The notes below the pieces were generated by a model that worked only from the letters and a program-made list of their open reading frames with translations, did no database searches and had not been told where the DNA came from. Of a stretch of DNA of 64,000 nt, positions 34,283 to 43,308 are shown piece after piece (the first letter of the stretch is position 1; each line of letters opens with the position of its first letter). The stretch comes from Bradyrhizobium frederickii (GTDB lineage: Bacteria; Pseudomonadota; Alphaproteobacteria; Rhizobiales; Xanthobacteraceae). The position numbers were made by a program, and so were the translations under genes. The stretch is taken from assembly GCF_004570865.1 (NCBI RefSeq), contig NZ_SPQS01000001.1, positions 496,001-560,000 of the forward strand, given 5' to 3'.

Positions 34283-35506
34283 TCAGCGTTCGTCCGCGAT
34301 CACCTTGCCGTCATTCGGCAGTGCGCCGGGGTTGACCAGCTCGACGGCGCCACCGAGCTTGGTCACGGCGCGCAGAGTTCCGGCGATCTCTTCGCGTAGC
34401 GCCTCGCTCGCGGTCGCCGTTTCCGCTCTCAATGTCATCGCGTCGGTCTCGCCCTGCCGTGTGACCACGAGGCGTAGTCTTCCGAGCGAGGAATGACGCT
34501 TGCCGATCTCGGCGATCTGCTCGGGACGCACGAACATGCCCTTGACCTTCGTGGTCTGGTCGGCGCGGCCCATCCAGCCTTTGATGCGCATATTGGTGCG
34601 CCCGCATTTGCTTGGACCCGGTAGAGCGGCGGTGAGGTCTCCGAGCGCAAGGCGGATCCAGGGATGATGCGGGTCGAGCGACGTCACCACGATCTCGCCG
34701 ACGTCGCCGGGCGCCACGGGATCGCCGGTGCCGGGCTTGACGATCTCCAGGATCAGATCCTCGTTCACGACCATGCCCTCGCGCGCCCCGGTCTCGAACG
34801 CGATGAGGCCGAGATCGGCGGTGCCAAAGGCCTGGTAGGCGTCGATGCCGCGCGCCTTGATCTCGGCCTGGAGCGACGGCGGGAACGCGGCCCCCGAAAC
34901 CAGTGCACGCTTGATCGAGGAGACGTCGCGGCCCGAGCTCGCCGCCGCATCGAGCAATATCTTGAGGAAGTCCGGCGTGCCGCTGTAGCCAACCGGGCGG
35001 TAGGCCTCGATCAGCTCGAATTGCTGCTCGGTATTGCCGGGGCCCGCCGGGATCACGGCGCAGCCGAGCGCACGCGCCGACGCGTCGAAGATGAAGCCGC
35101 CGGGGGTGAGATGGTAGCTGAAGGTGTTGAGGACGATGTCATCGGGCCGGAACCCGGCCGCGAACAGGGCCCTTGCGCCGCGCCAGGGATCGGCCTGCCG
35201 TCCCTCCGGCTCGAAGATCGGGCCCGGGGAGGTGAAGAGGCGGGCAAATGAGCCGGGGACCGCCGCCACGAAGCCTCCGAAGGGCGCAGAAGCCTTGTGC
35301 AAAGCGGGCAGTTCCGACTTGCGCAGCACCGGCAGGCCCGCCAGCGCGGTCCTGGAGGCCACGGTGGCGGGATCAAGACCCCTCAGCCGCTCGGCGTAGG
35401 CCGGGGCGGCCATCGCGGCTCGCAGCACCTCCGGCAGGCGGGAGAACAGATCGGCCTCGCGGGCTGCCGGCTCCCGCGTCTCGCGGGCGTCGTAATGGGC
35501 GGTCAT
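34283..35506 (-). CDS. Phenylacetate-CoA ligase-like adenylate-forming enzyme (PaaK family)
   Basis: A 407-residue member of the PaaK branch of adenylate-forming enzymes. It has LFTSPGPIFEPEG in place of the usual P-loop-like serine/threonine stretch, NTFSYHLTPGGFIFD, AYQAFGTADLGLIAFE near residue 235, and WMGRADQTTKVKGMFVRPEQI near the C-terminus. The enzyme would adenylate a carboxylic acid and transfer it to CoA. The P-loop region is less Ser/Thr-rich than in PaaK, so activity on phenylacetate itself is doubtful. It is transcribed away from the sugar epimerase gene with only 86 bases between starts. No other phenylacetate degradation gene is present. A glycan-related acyl-activating role is conceivable but unsupported. 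Confidence 0.75.
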   Translation of the reverse strand: MTAHYDARETREPAAREADLFSRLPEVLRAAMAAPAYAERLRGLDPATVASRTALAGLPVLRKSELPALHKASAPFGGFVAAVPGSFARLFTSPGPIFEPEGRQADPWRGARALFAAGFRPDDIVLNTFSYHLTPGGFIFDASARALGCAVIPAGPGNTEQQFELIEAYRPVGYSGTPDFLKILLDAAASSGRDVSSIKRALVSGAAFPPSLQAEIKARGIDAYQAFGTADLGLIAFETGAREGMVVNEDLILEIVKPGTGDPVAPGDVGEIVVTSLDPHHPWIRLALGDLTAALPGPSKCGRTNMRIKGWMGRADQTTKVKGMFVRPEQIAEIGKRHSSLGRLRLVVTRQGETDAMTLRAETATASEALREEIAGTLRAVTKLGGAVELVNPGALPNDGKVIADER

Positions 35507-35592
35507 GGCTGTTCTTTCCGTGTTGGCATCCGTTGCGCGCCGCCACCGGCATGGGTATCAGACCGCCATTGGTGAGGCCTGGAGAGGACCCG

Positions 35593-36747
35593 ATGTCGGA
35601 CATGGGAAGCATTGCGGCGGCGAATGAGGCTGCGGATGTCGTCGCGCGCCTGAAGCGCCGCATGGTCGACGAGGCGCTGCCGCTGTGGTCGACGGTCGGC
35701 TGGGATCAGGCCACGGGCGGCTTCATCGACCGGCTGTACCGCGACGGTTCTGCGGATGCGGCTGCGCCGCGGCGCGTGTTCGTTCAGGCCCGCCAGATCT
35801 ATTGCTACGCCAAGGCGGCGCAGATGGGCTGGTATCCTGAGGGGCGCGCGGTCGCGCTGAAGGGACTGGAACATCTGCTGGCCAAAGCCAAGGCGCCCGA
35901 CGGCCGGCCCGGCTTTGTGCATCGGCTGACGCCGGAGGGGACGGTGCTGGACGGCCGGCGCGATGCCTACGACCACGCCTTCATCCTGTTTGCTCTCGCG
36001 ACCGTCTACGCGCTCGACCAGGATGCGCAGGTTCGCGCCGAGATCGATGCGCTGCTCGCTTTCCTCGACGGCCATCTCCGTTCGCCACATGGGGGCGTGC
36101 ACGAAGGCCTTCCGGTCTCGTTGCCGCGCCGGCAGAACCCGCACATGCATCTGTTCGAGGCGATGATCGCCTGTTTCGACGCGACCCACGATCTGTCGTT
36201 CCAGAACCGCGCCGGCGAATTCTTCGCGCTGTTCCTGGCCAATCTGTACGACAAGCAAAAGTGCATCCTGACGGAGTATTTCGAGGAGGACTGGTCGAAG
36301 ATCGAGCCGGTCAGCGTCGAGCCGGGCCATCAGGCGGAATGGGTCTGGCTCCTGAAGGGGTTCGAGCGCATCACGGGCTGCCCCACCGGGCAGCGGCGCG
36401 CTGAGCTGCTGGCGACCGCGATGCGCTATCGCGACGAGGCCACGGGCTGCCTGATCGACGAGGGGGACGACATCGGCAACATTCGCCGCAGCACCCGCCG
36501 GCTTTGGCCGCAGACCGAGATCGCGAAGGCGTGGATCGCGCAGGCGGAATCCGGCGAGGCGGGCGCGGCCGAGGAAGCGCGCGCCGCGCTGGTGCGGCTC
36601 GAACGGCATTATCTCAGCCATCCCGTGAGGGGCGGCTGGTACGACCAGTTCGATCGCGACGGCAAATCGCTGATCGACATCATTCCCGCGTCGTCGTTCT
36701 ATCATGTTCTCTGCGCAGTCGCGGAAGCGGAGCAGGTGTTGGGTTAG
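35593..36747 (+). CDS. AGE-family sugar epimerase/isomerase (N-acylglucosamine 2-epimerase family)
   Basis: A 384-residue (alpha/alpha)6-barrel enzyme. Family signatures include QARQIYCYAKAAQMGW, NPHMHLFEAMIACFDAT near residue 195 with the conserved His and Glu, EPGHQAEWVWLL near residue 245, RRLWPQTE, and GGWYDQFDRDGK. The family interconverts GlcNAc/ManNAc or mannose/fructose/glucose. GGAGAGGA 4 bases before ATG 35593 fixes the start; the longer upstream frame overlaps the divergent ligase gene and is rejected. An epimerase producing a mannose-configured sugar would fit as supplier for the NeuB fusion 3 kb away. That is inference, since mannose isomerases share the same motifs. Confidence 0.85.
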   Translation: MSDMGSIAAANEAADVVARLKRRMVDEALPLWSTVGWDQATGGFIDRLYRDGSADAAAPRRVFVQARQIYCYAKAAQMGWYPEGRAVALKGLEHLLAKAKAPDGRPGFVHRLTPEGTVLDGRRDAYDHAFILFALATVYALDQDAQVRAEIDALLAFLDGHLRSPHGGVHEGLPVSLPRRQNPHMHLFEAMIACFDATHDLSFQNRAGEFFALFLANLYDKQKCILTEYFEEDWSKIEPVSVEPGHQAEWVWLLKGFERITGCPTGQRRAELLATAMRYRDEATGCLIDEGDDIGNIRRSTRRLWPQTEIAKAWIAQAESGEAGAAEEARAALVRLERHYLSHPVRGGWYDQFDRDGKSLIDIIPASSFYHVLCAVAEAEQVLG

Positions 36748-36807
36748 AGCCATCTTGTTTTGACGCGTTTTCTTCACGCGAACCAGTTCCCACTTCGCTT
36801 GAAAACG

Positions 36808-37647
36808 CTATAGCCAGCGCTTGCGCCGCTTGAAGCTCTTGAGGTTCTTGAAGCTCTTGCGCTGGTCGCCGGCGCCGCCAAGATAGAATTCCTTGACGTC
36901 CTCGTTGTCGCGCAATTCGTCGGCGCTGCCGTCAAGCACGACCTTGCCCTGCTCCATGATATAGCCGTGGCTCGCCACCGACAGAGCGGCGCGTGCGTTC
37001 TGCTCCACCAGGAGGATGGTGACGCCGAGGTCGCGGTTGATCTTCTGGATGATCGAGAACACCTCTTTCACCAGCAGCGGCGACAGGCCCATCGAGGGCT
37101 CGTCCATCAGGATCATCTTCGGGCGCGCCATCAGTGCGCGGCCGATCGCGAGCATCTGCTGCTCGCCGCCTGAGAGATAGCCGGCAAGGCCGGTGCGCTC
37201 CTTCAGGCGCGGGAAATAGTTGAAGACCATGTCGAGGTCGGAATCGACCTCGCGGTCCCTGCGGGTGAAGGCGCCGAGCTTGAGGTTCTCCAGCGACGTC
37301 ATGTCGGCGACGATGCGCCGGCCCTCCATCACCTGGAAGATGCCGCGGCGGACGATCTTGTCGGGATCGATGCCGTTGATGCGCTCGCCCTCGAACAGGA
37401 TCTCGCCGCGGGTGACTTCGCCGTCCTCGGTCTTGAGCAGCCCCGAGATCGCCTTCAGCGTCGTCGACTTGCCGGCGCCGTTGGCGCCCAGCAGCGCCAC
37501 GATCGCGCCCTTGGGCACGTCGAGGCTGAGGCCGCGCAGCACCAGAATGACGTCGTCATAGACGACCTCGATGTTGCGCACGGCGAGCAGGGGAGGCGCG
37601 GATACGATGCTCGGGGAGGGACGCTCGATCTGGGCCGTTTCACTCAT
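36808..37647 (-). CDS. livF: HAAT-type ABC transporter ATP-binding protein (LivF)
   Basis: A 279-residue ATPase with Walker A GANGAGKSTT near residue 53, signature LSGGEQQMLAIGRAL, Walker B MILMDEPSMGLSP and the H-loop region LLVEQNARAAL. These are standard for the LivF half of branched-chain amino acid type importers. A basic tail of about 20 residues (QRKSFKNLKSFKRRKRW) extends beyond the usual end. It is the last gene of locus 1 (livG-ligase-livH-livM-binding protein-livF), separated by a 145-base spacer with a palindromic repeat from the binding-protein gene. It hydrolyses ATP on the cytosolic side. The transported substrate is not known; the acyl-CoA ligase in the operon suggests an organic acid. 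Confidence 0.9.
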   Translation of the reverse strand: MSETAQIERPSPSIVSAPPLLAVRNIEVVYDDVILVLRGLSLDVPKGAIVALLGANGAGKSTTLKAISGLLKTEDGEVTRGEILFEGERINGIDPDKIVRRGIFQVMEGRRIVADMTSLENLKLGAFTRRDREVDSDLDMVFNYFPRLKERTGLAGYLSGGEQQMLAIGRALMARPKMILMDEPSMGLSPLLVKEVFSIIQKINRDLGVTILLVEQNARAALSVASHGYIMEQGKVVLDGSADELRDNEDVKEFYLGGAGDQRKSFKNLKSFKRRKRWL

Positions 37648-37665
37648 GATCAGCTACTTTCTCGG

Positions 37666-37768
37666 TGTCGTCACCCGCGAAGGCGGGTGACCCAGTATTC
37701 CAGAGACGCCTGACGTTCCCCGAAAGGCCGCGGCGTACTGGATCCCTCGCCTTCGCGGGGGATGACAG
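37666..37768. repeat. Imperfect palindromic intergenic repeat
   Basis: The left half contains TCACCCGCGAAGGCGGGTGA, itself a hairpin, followed by CCAGTATTCCAGAG. The right half contains GTACTGGATCCCTCGCC and CGCGGGGGATGACA, the approximate reverse complement of the left. The approximately 100-base element sits between the binding-protein gene and livF. Such elements are dispersed in Bradyrhizobium genomes (general knowledge); here it may also stabilise or end the upstream transcript. Confidence 0.6.
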
Positions 37769-37792
37769 TTCTGGGCTCGGCAAATGCTCGGC

Positions 37793-39076
37793 TCACCAGC
37801 CCAGCAATTCCGGCTTGCGTGGCAACTCGACGGTCTTGACCTTCTCGAGCTTGATCGTGCCCTTGGCCATGAGATCGTTGAGGTCGCCGTCGGTCGCGCC
37901 CGAGATCTTGGTGCGATAGAGATCGACCTTCAGCGTGCCGCGATGGTCCTTGTCGGTCCAGGTCGAGGCATTGCAGACGCCTTCCATCCCGGCCGGCACC
38001 CAATCCTTCTTCTGGTGGAAGCCCTTGGCGACGTTCTCGCCGGTGGCGCCGCCGTTCTTGGCGGCCCACTCGATCGCCTCCTTCATGTAGAGCGACGAGC
38101 AGACGGCCGCGATGTAGTGCACCGGGCGATAGACCTTGCCGGTCGGGTCGGACATCTTGGAGATTTCCATCACCGTCTTCATGCCGGGCGCATCGCCGCC
38201 CCAGCTCACTGCGGTGCGCAACGGGAAGATCACGCCGTTGGCGGCGTCGCCCGCGGTCTTCGCGGCATTCTCGTCCATGCCCCAGACATTGCCGAGGAAC
38301 TGGATTTCGACGCCGGCGGTCTTGCAGGCCTTCATCACCGAGATGTTCGAAGCAGCGGTATTGCCGAGATAGGCGTAATTGGCGCCCGAGGATTTCAGGC
38401 TCAGGCATTGCGCGCTGTAGTCACCCGGCGCGAGTGCGAACACCAGCGGCGGCAGCACCTCGAAGCCGAGCTCCTGCGCCATCGCTTCACCGGCGGCCTT
38501 CGGCGCGTTCGGGTAGGGATGGTTGGCACCCATGTGCACGAATTTCGGCTTGCCGGACTTGCCCTTTGCCTTCCAGTCCTCGGCGGCCCACATCAGCATC
38601 GCGCGCAGCGCGTCCGAGTAGCTCGGGCCATAGAAGAAATTGTAGGGCGCGGGCTTGGCCTTGCCGCTGACGCCTTCGGGATCGGTGAGTGCGGCGGCAT
38701 AGGAGGCGGACATGTCGGGGATCTTGTCCTGAGCGAGGAAGCCGGTCAGCGCCTCGGTGTCGGCGGTGCCCCAACCCATAATCGCGGCCACCTTGCCGTC
38801 CGGCGCCGACCACTTCTTGTAGAGCGCGATCGCGCGCGGCACCTGGTAGCCATAGTCGTTGGTGTCGAGGTTGAGCTGCTTGCCGCCGACGCCGCCGTTC
38901 TTGTTGACCCAGGCGAAGGTGTCGGCGACGGCCTGGCCAAAGGGCGTGCCGACGTCGGAGGTGCCGCCGGAATAGTCGGCGAGGTGTCCGATCGCGATCT
39001 GCGCCTGCGCGCCGGCCGAAAATGCGGCGATCGCGAGCGCGAGCGATGCGGTGCTCAAAAGTGACTTCATCGTCAT
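37793..39076 (-). CDS. HAAT-type ABC transporter periplasmic substrate-binding protein
   Basis: A 427-residue type 1 periplasmic binding protein with a Sec signal peptide (SLLSTASLALAIAAFSAGAQAQ, cleavage after AQA near residue 26), then IAIGHLADYSGGTSDVG, the usual first strand of LivK-like receptors. Long insertions (for example YNFFYGPSYSDALRAML) and length above about 370 residues set it apart from amino-acid-specific LivK, suggesting another ligand. ATG 39074-39076 is 9 bases after AGGAGG; the second ATG at 39070 is further from it. It belongs to the operon of locus 1. Two lone cysteines (AQCLSL, KACKTAG) are present. Ligand unknown. Confidence 0.88.
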   Translation of the reverse strand: MTMKSLLSTASLALAIAAFSAGAQAQIAIGHLADYSGGTSDVGTPFGQAVADTFAWVNKNGGVGGKQLNLDTNDYGYQVPRAIALYKKWSAPDGKVAAIMGWGTADTEALTGFLAQDKIPDMSASYAAALTDPEGVSGKAKPAPYNFFYGPSYSDALRAMLMWAAEDWKAKGKSGKPKFVHMGANHPYPNAPKAAGEAMAQELGFEVLPPLVFALAPGDYSAQCLSLKSSGANYAYLGNTAASNISVMKACKTAGVEIQFLGNVWGMDENAAKTAGDAANGVIFPLRTAVSWGGDAPGMKTVMEISKMSDPTGKVYRPVHYIAAVCSSLYMKEAIEWAAKNGGATGENVAKGFHQKKDWVPAGMEGVCNASTWTDKDHRGTLKVDLYRTKISGATDGDLNDLMAKGTIKLEKVKTVELPRKPELLGW

Positions 39077-39120
39077 GGGTCGGTTCCTCCTGTTTATTGT
39101 TTAAGTGAAGTTGCCCGCGC

Positions 39121-40194
39121 TCAATGCGAGAACGGATAGAGTTTCCAGTACGCCTTGATCTGCCGCCAGCGATGCGCGAGGCCGTCGGGCTCGAACATCA
39201 GGAACGCGATGATGATTGCCCCGATCGCGATTTCGCGCAGGAAGGTGATGTTGGTGTTGAGTGACAGCGCCTTGTCGATGGCGCCGCCCTTCAGGGACAG
39301 GCTGATGAATTCCATGAATTCCGGCAGCAGCACCACGAAGGCGGTGCCCATCAGCGTGCCCATGACCGAGCCGGTGCCGCCGATGATGATCATGGCGAGG
39401 AACAGGATCGAGCGCTCGATGCCGAAACCTTCCTGCGACACCACGAGCTGGTAGTGCGCGTAGAGCGCGCCGGCGATGCCGGCGAAGAAGGCGGCGAGCC
39501 CGAACGACAGCGTGCGGTACTTCGTCAGGTTGATGCCCATGATCTCGGCGGAGAGATAATGGTCGCGGATCGCCACCAGCGCGCGGCCGTCCCGCGTGCG
39601 CATCAGATTGGTGACGAGGATGTAGCTGACGAGCACATAGGCCAGCACGACGTAGAAATACTGCCTGTCGCCCCGTAGCGTGTAGCCGAAGATCGAGAAC
39701 GGCTCCGCGCTCGCCGGCACCGATCCGCCGGAGAACCATTCGGCGCGGGAGAAGAAGTCGAGCAGGATGTATTGCGCGGCCAGCGTCGCGATGACGAGAT
39801 AGAGGCCCTTCAGCCGTGCCGCTGGGATGCCGAAGATCAGGCCGACCAGCGCGGTGACGATGCCGGCGAGCGGAATGGCGAAGAACACGGGGATCGGCGC
39901 GTTGTTGGAGATGTAGGCCGAGGTGAAAGCGCCGAGCAGGAAGAAGGCGGCGTGCCCGATCGAGATCTGGCCGGTGAAGCCGACCAGGATGTTGAGGCCG
40001 AGCGCGGCGATCGAGAAGATGCCGATCTGGATCAGGATGCTGAGCCAGTATCCGCTGAAGAATTGCGGCGCGAGGCACAGCAGCGCTACGCCCGCGATGG
40101 CGAAGTTGCGGCTGGTGGTGGTCGGGAAGATCGTGGTGTCCGCCGCGTAAGAGGTGCGGAAATCACCAGCAGGAATGAGGGCAGGGCCGGCCAT
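39121..40194 (-). CDS. livM: HAAT-type ABC transporter permease (LivM)
   Basis: A 357-residue membrane protein with about 9-10 helices. It carries LGLNILVGFTGQISIGHAAFFLLGAF near residue 65, a LivM hallmark, and AARLKGLYLVIATLAAQYIL. The cytoplasmic coupling loop TRDGRALVAIRDHYLSAEIMGIN interacts with the ATPases. GTGSVMGTLMGTAFV near residue 275 completes the family pattern. ATG 40192-40194 follows livH by 2 bases; the long upstream frame overlapping livH is a shadow. It forms the channel with LivH. Confidence 0.92.
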   Translation of the reverse strand: MAGPALIPAGDFRTSYAADTTIFPTTTSRNFAIAGVALLCLAPQFFSGYWLSILIQIGIFSIAALGLNILVGFTGQISIGHAAFFLLGAFTSAYISNNAPIPVFFAIPLAGIVTALVGLIFGIPAARLKGLYLVIATLAAQYILLDFFSRAEWFSGGSVPASAEPFSIFGYTLRGDRQYFYVVLAYVLVSYILVTNLMRTRDGRALVAIRDHYLSAEIMGINLTKYRTLSFGLAAFFAGIAGALYAHYQLVVSQEGFGIERSILFLAMIIIGGTGSVMGTLMGTAFVVLLPEFMEFISLSLKGGAIDKALSLNTNITFLREIAIGAIIIAFLMFEPDGLAHRWRQIKAYWKLYPFSH

Positions 40195-40196
40195 GG

Positions 40197-41090
40197 TCAG
40201 ATCCGTTCGATGTCGTGGGTGCCGAACAACCCGTAGGGCTTGATCATCAGCACGATGATGAGGACGTAGAACGGCGCGATCTCGTAGAGATTGCCCCAGT
40301 GCAGGTATTCGCTGTCGACATATTGCGCGACGTTCTCGAGCAGCCCGATGATGATGCCGCCGAGCACGGCGCCGCCGACGGAGTCGAGCCCGCCGAGGAT
40401 TGCCGCCGGAAATACCTTGATGCCGTAGGCGGCAAGGCCCGAGGACACGCCGTTCACGACCGCGACGACGACACCCGCGACCGCCGAGACCGTCGCTGAG
40501 ATCGCCCAGGCCATCGCGAACACGCTCTTGACGGAAATGCCGAGCGACTGGGCGACCTGCTGGTTGAACGCGGTGGCGCGCATGGCCAGGCCGTATTTCG
40601 AAGCGCGGAAGAACCAGGCCATGCCGATCATCATGGCGACCGAGACCACCAGGCTCATGGCATAGACGGTCTGGATCTGCAGTCCGAACAGGCTGACGGA
40701 CTGGCTTTCGAACACGCGCGGGAACGGCTGCGGATTGACGCCGAAGATCCATTTCAGCGTCGCCTGCAGCACGGTGGAGAGACCGATCGTCACCATGATC
40801 ACCGAGATGATGGGCTCGCCGATCATCGGCCGCAGGATGAGGACCTGCACCGCGATGCCGAACACGAACATGAATACCAGCGTCATCGGCATGCCGATCC
40901 AGAACGGCACCTGGTACTTCGCCAGCAGCGCCCAGCACACCCAGGCGCCGACCAGCAGCAGCTCGCCTTGCGCGAAGTTGACGACCTGCGTTGCCTTGTA
41001 GATCAGCACAAACGACATCGCGACCACGCCGTACAGCGTGCCGACCACGAGGCCGTTGACCAGGAGCTGGATGAGGAAGGCGGTGTTCAT
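40197..41090 (-). CDS. livH: HAAT-type ABC transporter permease (LivH)
   Basis: A 297-residue permease with about 8 helices. It contains NGLVVGTLYGVVAMSFVLIYKATQVVNFAQGELLLVG at the N-terminus, the typical LivH opening. The coupling loop SKYGLAMRATAFNQQVAQSLGISV lies near residue 165 and GIKVFPAAILGGLDSVGGAVLGG near residue 225. ATG 41088-41090. It pairs with LivM, 2 bases downstream. The 286 bases upstream carry two palindromic repeats and separate it from the acyl-CoA synthetase gene, so expression may be partly uncoupled there. Confidence 0.92.
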   Translation of the reverse strand: MNTAFLIQLLVNGLVVGTLYGVVAMSFVLIYKATQVVNFAQGELLLVGAWVCWALLAKYQVPFWIGMPMTLVFMFVFGIAVQVLILRPMIGEPIISVIMVTIGLSTVLQATLKWIFGVNPQPFPRVFESQSVSLFGLQIQTVYAMSLVVSVAMMIGMAWFFRASKYGLAMRATAFNQQVAQSLGISVKSVFAMAWAISATVSAVAGVVVAVVNGVSSGLAAYGIKVFPAAILGGLDSVGGAVLGGIIIGLLENVAQYVDSEYLHWGNLYEIAPFYVLIIVLMIKPYGLFGTHDIERI

Positions 41091-41175
41091 GTGATATGCT
41101 GTCCTTCGCCTCTCCCCGCCTGCGGCCGGGGCAGTTCGATATGACCTGACAATTTGAGCGGAAAAGCCTCCACGG

Positions 41176-41261
41176 CGTCATGGCCGGGCTTGTCCCGGCC
41201 ATCTACGCTTAGCCACGCGGAACGAAGAACGTGGATGCCCGGGACAAGCCCGGGCATGACG
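41176..41261. repeat. Palindromic repeat, family shared with 54780-54860
   Basis: The element begins CGTCATGGCCGGGCTTGTCC and ends with its near reverse complement, closing on GGGCATGACG. Nested arms GGCCGGGCTTGTCCCGGCC and GCCCGGGACAAGCCCGGGC each form a hairpin of their own. A second copy with the same plan lies at 54780-54860 in the other transporter operon. Dispersed intergenic element; effect on transcripts unknown. Confidence 0.75.
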
Positions 41262-41317
41262 ACTTCTTGCCAAGCCCCGACTGTAAAGGGCCTCACCCGG
41301 ATCGCTGACGCGCTCCG

Positions 41318-41343
41318 GCCTCTCCCCGCAAGCGGGGAGAGGC
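41318..41343. repeat. Perfect 26-base palindrome, copy also at 58258-58283
   Basis: Arms GCCTCTCCCCGC and GCGGGGAGAGGC around AA, followed by GAAAAGC. In reverse orientation this matches the element at 58258-58283, including the T-rich flank, so it can act as a terminator on the minus strand. A degenerate relative lies at 41104-41132. Confidence 0.7.
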
Positions 41344-41376
41344 GAAAAGCAGCACCGCGCGCGATGGACACCTGGC

Positions 41377-43308
41377 TCATTCGGCCGCCTCCGCCATGTG
41401 CCCGTGGCCGCCGAGGTCCACCACTCGCAATGTCGTCCGCACGCGCTGCGTGGTGCCGTCCTGGAAGCGGATCACGGTGTCGACTGGGATGTCGGAATCG
41501 CCGCGGTAGATCGCGTCGATGATGCCGGCGTATTTCTCGTTGATGACGCTGCGGCGCACCTTTCTCGTGCGGGTGAGCTCGCCGTCGTCGGCATCCAGCT
41601 CCTTGTAGAGCAGCAGGAAGCGCGAGATGCGCTGGGCCGGCGGCAGCGTGGCGTTGACGGTCTCGACCTCCTTCCGCAGCAGCGCATAGACCTCGGGCCG
41701 CGAGGCGAGGTCGGTGTAGGTGGTGAAGGAGAGGCGGTTCTTCTCCGCCCATTTCGAGATGATGGAGTAGCGGATGCAGATCATCGCCGCGAGCGCGTCG
41801 CGGCCGGCGCCCAGCACCACGGCTTCGGCGATATAGGGCGAGAATTTCAGCTTGTTCTCGATGAATTGCGGCGAGAAGCGCTCGCCGCGTGAGGTCTCGG
41901 CGAGATCCTTGATGCGGTCGATGACGACGAGCTGGTTGTTCGCGTTGAAATAGCCGGCATCGCCGGAGCACATCCAGCCGTCCTTGATGTCGGCGGCGCT
42001 CGCTTCCGGGTTCTTGTAGTAGCCTAGGAACATGTTGGGATGCCGCACCACGATCTCGCCGACGCCGTGGACGTCGGGATTGTCGATGCGGATCTCGACA
42101 TTGTCGGCCATCGGCACGCCGGTCGTGTCGGGATCGACCTTGCCCTCGGGGTGCAGCGTATAAGCCCCGAGCAGTTCGGTCTGGCCGTAGAGCGTGCGCA
42201 GCGGCACGCCCATCGCCTGGAAGAACTTGAAGGTCTCGGGGCCGAGCGCCGCGCCGCCGGTCGCGGCCGAGCGCAGGCGGGTGAAGCCGAGGCGGTCGCG
42301 CAGCGCGCGGAACAGGATGGCGTCGGCAAGGCCCGAGCGCTTGCCCTGTTCGAGCGCAGCGAGGCCGCTCTTCATGCCGACGTCGAACAGGCGCTGCTTG
42401 AGAGGCGTTGCGTCCATCACCTTGGCGCGGACGTCGGCGGCGATGGATTCCCAGACCCTTGGGGCAAAGAGCACGAACGTCGGCGCGATCTCGCGCAGAT
42501 CGTTCATCATGGTGTCGGGCTCTTCGACAAAGTTGATCTTCATCCGGCACAAGAGGCCTTTGCCGAGCACGTAGACCTGCTCCATGATCCATGGCAGCGG
42601 CAGCACCGAGACGTATTCGTCGTCCGGTCCCTTCGGATCGAAGGCAAGATAGGTCGCGCAGTGACCGAGCACCCGGCCGGCGGCGAGCATCGCGAGCTTG
42701 GGATGGGACGTGGTGCCCGACGTCGTGCAGAGGATGGCGACGTCCTCGCCCTTGGTGGCATCCACGAGGCGGTCGTAGAGCTCCGGTTCGCGAGCGGCCC
42801 GCGCGCGGCCGAGTTCGGCGAATTTCTCCGCCGACATCAGGCGCGGGTCGTCGTATTTCCGCATCCCCCGCGGATCGGAATAGATGATGTGCTTCAGCTT
42901 CGGCGCGCGCTCGGCGAGGGTGAGCAGCTTGTCGACCTGCTCTTCGTCCTCCGCGAAGACGAGCCGCGCCTCGCCATAGTTGAGCAGATAGGAGGCCTCC
43001 TCGTCGAGCACGTCGCGATAAAGTCCGAGGCTGAGGCCGCCGATCGCGTGGGTTGCCACTTCCGCCGCGACCCAGTCCGGCCGGTTGTCGCCGATGATGC
43101 CGATGACATCGCCGCGGCCAAGGCCCATTTCGACGAGACCGAGCGCGAAGTCGCGCACGCGGGCCTGATAGTCGTTCCAGGTGAAGAGACGCCAGAGCCC
43201 GAGATCCTTCTCGCGCAATGCGATTTCGTTGCCGTGCTCCTTCGCGTTGAGCCGGAGCATCTTGGGATAGGTGTCGGCCTGCGCGACGCGGCCTGCGTAA
43301 TCCATCAT
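41377..43308 (-). CDS. Long-chain acyl-CoA synthetase / AMP-dependent ligase
   Basis: A 643-residue adenylate-forming enzyme. AILCTTSGTTSHPKLAML near residue 192 is the phosphate-binding P-loop. TLYGQTELLGAYTLHPEG near residue 365, GWMCSGDAGYFNANNQLVVIDRIKDL near residue 425 and LTRTRKVRRS near residue 590 are the core adenylation and thioesterification motifs. It activates a fatty or aromatic acid with ATP and CoA in the cytosol. It is embedded between livG (4-base overlap, ATG 43306-43308) and livH, so import and activation of the same acid are probably linked. This pairing of HAAT transporters with acyl-CoA ligases is common in rhizobia (general knowledge). The substrate is not determined. 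Confidence 0.9.
   Translation of the reverse strand: MMDYAGRVAQADTYPKMLRLNAKEHGNEIALREKDLGLWRLFTWNDYQARVRDFALGLVEMGLGRGDVIGIIGDNRPDWVAAEVATHAIGGLSLGLYRDVLDEEASYLLNYGEARLVFAEDEEQVDKLLTLAERAPKLKHIIYSDPRGMRKYDDPRLMSAEKFAELGRARAAREPELYDRLVDATKGEDVAILCTTSGTTSHPKLAMLAAGRVLGHCATYLAFDPKGPDDEYVSVLPLPWIMEQVYVLGKGLLCRMKINFVEEPDTMMNDLREIAPTFVLFAPRVWESIAADVRAKVMDATPLKQRLFDVGMKSGLAALEQGKRSGLADAILFRALRDRLGFTRLRSAATGGAALGPETFKFFQAMGVPLRTLYGQTELLGAYTLHPEGKVDPDTTGVPMADNVEIRIDNPDVHGVGEIVVRHPNMFLGYYKNPEASAADIKDGWMCSGDAGYFNANNQLVVIDRIKDLAETSRGERFSPQFIENKLKFSPYIAEAVVLGAGRDALAAMICIRYSIISKWAEKNRLSFTTYTDLASRPEVYALLRKEVETVNATLPPAQRISRFLLLYKELDADDGELTRTRKVRRSVINEKYAGIIDAIYRGDSDIPVDTVIRFQDGTTQRVRTTLRVVDLGGHGHMAEAAE

Noticed and set aside
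37784..39064. A 426-codon plus-strand frame opposite the first substrate-binding protein
   Set aside because: Mirror of a gene with clear signal peptide and family motifs; no ribosome binding site and no domain in the translation.
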